Origin: Planctomycetota bacterium
GTDB lineage: Bacteria; Planctomycetota; UBA1135; UBA2386
Reading direction: 5' to 3'
Assembly: GCA_016716265.1 (NCBI GenBank)
Contig: JADJWQ010000006.1
Location: 3,685,501 to 3,749,500, forward strand
Length of the DNA: 64,000 bases
Shown in pieces: positions 61,856-64,000 of the stretch. The notes under the pieces were generated by a model. That model had not been told where the DNA came from. It did no database searches and saw only the letters and a program-made list of their open reading frames with translations. A program made the position numbers and the translations under genes. Positions within the stretch are counted from its first letter, which is position 1, and each line of letters starts with the position of its first letter.

Positions 61856-62446
61856 ATGCGTTGGGAACCCGTCGTCGCCATGCTGGCGTTGATCGCCGTC
61901 GCCGGCTGGCTCGTGGCCCGCGGCGATCCGGAGCTCACTCCCCGCCCCGGCTCGCACACGGTCGAGCTGCGGCTCGCCGGTACCGCGAAGGGCGCGCTCG
62001 AATGGACCCCGGCGACCGATCGCTACCGCTTGCTGGTGCCCGGCCGCCACGGCGAGCCGCCGGAGCTCGACCGCGCCGAGGTCGAGCGGATGTTCGGTCC
62101 GACGGTGCTCGAGCACCTGTTCGAGGAGCCGCCGAACTGGCTGTTCCGGATCCTGAACATCACCAGCCTGAGCAGCCTCCTGTGGGTCGGGATCGGATTG
62201 CTCGGGCAGGTCGCGTTCTTCCTGCGGATGGCAGTGCAGTGGATCGCCTCCGAGCGCCGCAAGGAGAGCTTCGTGCCCGAGTCGTTCTGGTGGCTCAGCC
62301 TCGGCGGAGGCATCGCGTTGTTCAGCTACTTCATCTGGCGCAAGGATCTGATCGGCGTGCTCGGCCAGACGACGGGTGTCGTGATCTATGCGCGCAACCT
62401 GCGGTTGATCCACAAGCGCCGCACGCGGCAGCGGACGGCCGGATGA
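61856..62446 (+). CDS. Stand-alone LAB_N domain membrane protein
   Basis: 196 residues. Helix 1 (AMLALIAVAGWLVA), an exported soluble stretch of about 80 residues (VERMFGPTVLEHLFEEPPNW), then the LAB_N domain: LLWVGIGLLGQVAFFLRMAVQWIASERRKESFVPESFWWLSLGGGIALFSYFIWRKDLIGVLGQT, quoted here only as landmarks at about 105-175. This domain is found at the N-terminus of some LpxB and alone next to glycosyltransferases. No LpxB or glycosyltransferase is adjacent. The role is probably lipid or sugar-lipid handling; unproven. Confidence 0.85.
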   Translation: MRWEPVVAMLALIAVAGWLVARGDPELTPRPGSHTVELRLAGTAKGALEWTPATDRYRLLVPGRHGEPPELDRAEVERMFGPTVLEHLFEEPPNWLFRILNITSLSSLLWVGIGLLGQVAFFLRMAVQWIASERRKESFVPESFWWLSLGGGIALFSYFIWRKDLIGVLGQTTGVVIYARNLRLIHKRRTRQRTAG

Positions 62447-62488
62447 CCCAGAGGCGGAACGCCGCTCGAACGCCGCCCGCGCCGCGTC

Positions 62489-62494
62489 TACACT
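62489..62494 (+). promoter_or_regulatory. Candidate -10 (TACACT)
   Basis: TACACT, 40 nt before the ATG at 62535. Confidence 0.4.
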
Positions 62495-62534
62495 GCTCGC
62501 CCTTCTTTCGACCGCAGCAACGCCGGAGCGCACC

Positions 62535-64000
62535 ATGTCCTTCGCCCATCGAGGCCGCACCCTCACCAAGGTCGCCGTGATCGGATCGGGTCAGATCGGC
62601 CCGGACATCGCCCTCTACTTCACCAAGGTGCTGGCGCCGTTCGGCGTGAAGACCGTCGTCGTCGACGTCGCCGCGGCAGCATTGGAGAAGGGGCGCGCCA
62701 AGCTCGAGAAGAAGGTCGCGAAGGGCGTCGAGTCCGGCGCGTTCACGGCCGACCAGCAGGCGCAGATGGTCGGCCACGTCGAGTGGACGACCGACTACGC
62801 AGCGATCGCCGGCGCCGAGCTCGTCGTCGAGGCGGCCACGGAGAACGACGGGCTGAAGCGCAGGATCTTCTCGCAGGTCGAGGGGCTGGTCGCAGCGGAC
62901 GCGATCCTCGCCAGCAACAGCTCGCACCTCGAGCCGGAGGTCATCTTCGCCGAGGCGAAGCACCAGGAGCGCACGACGGTCATCCACTACTTCTTCCCCG
63001 CCGAGCGCAATCCGATCGTCGAGATCGTGCCACAGGCGAAGACGGCCGGTGACGTCACCGCGTGGCTGATGTCGTTCTACGAGGCGATCGGCAAGGTGCC
63101 GATCCGGGTGAAGTCCCGCTACGGCTACGCACTCGACCCGATCTTCGAGGGGCTGTTCCAGGCCTCCGCGCTGCTCGCGCAGGACGGCGTCGCGACCACG
63201 AAGCAGCTCGACACCATCGCGACGAAGGCGCTCGGGCTGACGGTCGGCTCGTTCACGGCGATGAACCTGACCGGTGGCAATCCGATCACCGCGGTCGGCC
63301 TCGACCACTACACCACCAAGATCAACTCCTGGTTCGGCACTCCGCAGCTCCTGAAGGACCGCGTCGCGAGCGGCCAGCCGTGGGACGTGCCGAAGCGCGG
63401 CGAGCAGGTCGAGGTCCCGGATGCACTGCGGGAGCAGGTCACTCGACTGCTGCGCGGTGCGTACTTCGGCCTCGTGTGCGAGGTGATCGACGCCGGGTTG
63501 ATCGACGTCAGCGACTTCGACATGGCGCTCGAGATCGCGCTCGACATGAAGCCGGCCTTCCGCTTCATGAACGAGCTCGGGACGGCCGAGGCGCTGAAGC
63601 TGTGTCGGGAATACGCCGCGCGCTACCCGAGCTTCCCGGTGCCGCGCTGCCTGCAGCAGATGGGCGCGACGAACGAGCCGTTCGAGCTGCACAACGTGTT
63701 GCGCGAGGACCGCGACGGGGTCGCCGTGCTGACGATCCGGCGTCCGAAGGTGCTCAATGCTCTCGACCAGGGCGTGTTCGACGAGATCGCCGATCGCTGC
63801 GCCGAGGCCGATGCCGATCCAGGCATCTCGGCGATCGTGCTGACCGGCCACGGCCGGAAGGCGTTCGTGTCGGGCGCCGACGTCGGCTTCCTGGCGAAGA
63901 TCGAGAGCGTCGCGCACGGCACCGCGACGTCCGCGAAGTCACAGGCGTCGCTGAACCGCGTCGAGGATTGCCGCAAGCCGATCGTCTGCGCGATGAACGG
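62535..64000 (+). CDS. FadN-type 3-hydroxyacyl-CoA dehydrogenase/enoyl-CoA hydratase fusion, cut by window end
   Basis: At least 488 residues, open to the right edge. The N-terminal HCDH domain has KVAVIGSGQIGPDIALYF (NAD-binding G-x-G-x-x-G), ELVVEAATEN, LASNSSHLEPEVI and IHYFFPAERNPIVEIVP (catalytic His). HCDH C-terminal helices follow (YGYALDPIFEGLFQASALL, GGNPITAVGLDHY). From about residue 385 a crotonase domain begins (DGVAVLTIRRPKVLNALDQG, ISAIVLTGHGRKAFVSGADVGFLA), including the first oxyanion-hole segment. Dehydrogenase before hydratase is the FadN order, opposite to FadB/FadJ. Acts in beta-oxidation. The remaining crotonase half lies outside the window. Confidence 0.9.
   Translation, partial: MSFAHRGRTLTKVAVIGSGQIGPDIALYFTKVLAPFGVKTVVVDVAAAALEKGRAKLEKKVAKGVESGAFTADQQAQMVGHVEWTTDYAAIAGAELVVEAATENDGLKRRIFSQVEGLVAADAILASNSSHLEPEVIFAEAKHQERTTVIHYFFPAERNPIVEIVPQAKTAGDVTAWLMSFYEAIGKVPIRVKSRYGYALDPIFEGLFQASALLAQDGVATTKQLDTIATKALGLTVGSFTAMNLTGGNPITAVGLDHYTTKINSWFGTPQLLKDRVASGQPWDVPKRGEQVEVPDALREQVTRLLRGAYFGLVCEVIDAGLIDVSDFDMALEIALDMKPAFRFMNELGTAEALKLCREYAARYPSFPVPRCLQQMGATNEPFELHNVLREDRDGVAVLTIRRPKVLNALDQGVFDEIADRCAEADADPGISAIVLTGHGRKAFVSGADVGFLAKIESVAHGTATSAKSQASLNRVEDCRKPIVCAMN

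Overview
This window is GC-rich DNA (visibly about 70% G+C) of bacterial chromosome type. It carries about 46 protein genes packed on both strands, with no rRNA, tRNA, insertion sequence, CRISPR array or phage gene that I could recognise. The content points to a planctomycete (phylum Planctomycetota). There is an ECF sigma factor directly upstream of a membrane Ser/Thr kinase with TPRs, several large secreted HEAT-repeat proteins, secreted LamG and FG-GAP proteins, and a recurring small beta-domain ending in a Q-x(2-3)-[FL]-x-[DS]P...L[GST] pattern. I regard that domain as typical of planctomycete secreted proteins; the phylum call is inference, and no rank below it is supported.

Layout. 1-8.5 kb: a secreted HEAT protein cut by the window edge, a Ca2+/cation antiporter, a lipoprotein, a phosphonatase-like HAD hydrolase, a translationally coupled LamG/FG-GAP secreted pair, small membrane proteins (DUF2752, DUF4234) and an MprF-type lipid aminoacyltransferase domain with its membrane helices at the wrong end. 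8.5-18.9 kb: a giant anchored protein of stacked carboxypeptidase-regulatory domains, then Xaa-Pro aminopeptidase, 3-methyladenine glycosylase, an S9 peptidase, glycerate 2-kinase and a polytopic GT-C-like protein. 18.9-24.5 kb: secreted proteins flanking a kinase/sigma pair.

24.6-30.2 kb: an HpnA-type epimerase convergent with an operon of an HpnN/MMPL-like RND permease, a PhnD-like binding protein and a TatT-like TPR lipoprotein. I consider this the most unusual gene set in the window. 30.3-39.9 kb: a minus-strand run of exonuclease, PLP dehydratase, (alpha/alpha)6 glycosidase with a structured 356-bp leader, a HEAT protein and a two-component system whose kinase begins with a 15-bp coding minisatellite.

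40-48.6 kb: an orphan DNA methyltransferase divergent from topA, an outer-membrane lipoprotein, LD-carboxypeptidase and an OlsF-like two-domain acyltransferase. 48.8-64 kb: an S46 dipeptidyl peptidase, a methyltransferase, an FAD oxidoreductase, an AttEFGH-like ABC/FtsX/lipocalin operon, secreted and HEAT proteins, a stand-alone LAB_N protein and a FadN-type fusion protein cut by the window end.

Two themes run through the region. Peptide catabolism: aminopeptidase P, S9, S66 and S46 peptidases. Membrane-lipid tailoring: hopanoid-type epimerase/RND, ornithine-lipid-type acyltransferase, MprF-like domain, phospholipid-methyltransferase-like protein, LAB_N. Many starts have a TANNNT -10-like hexamer only 6-13 nt upstream, suggesting leaderless or near-leaderless mRNAs, and many gene pairs overlap by the 4-nt NTGA arrangement.
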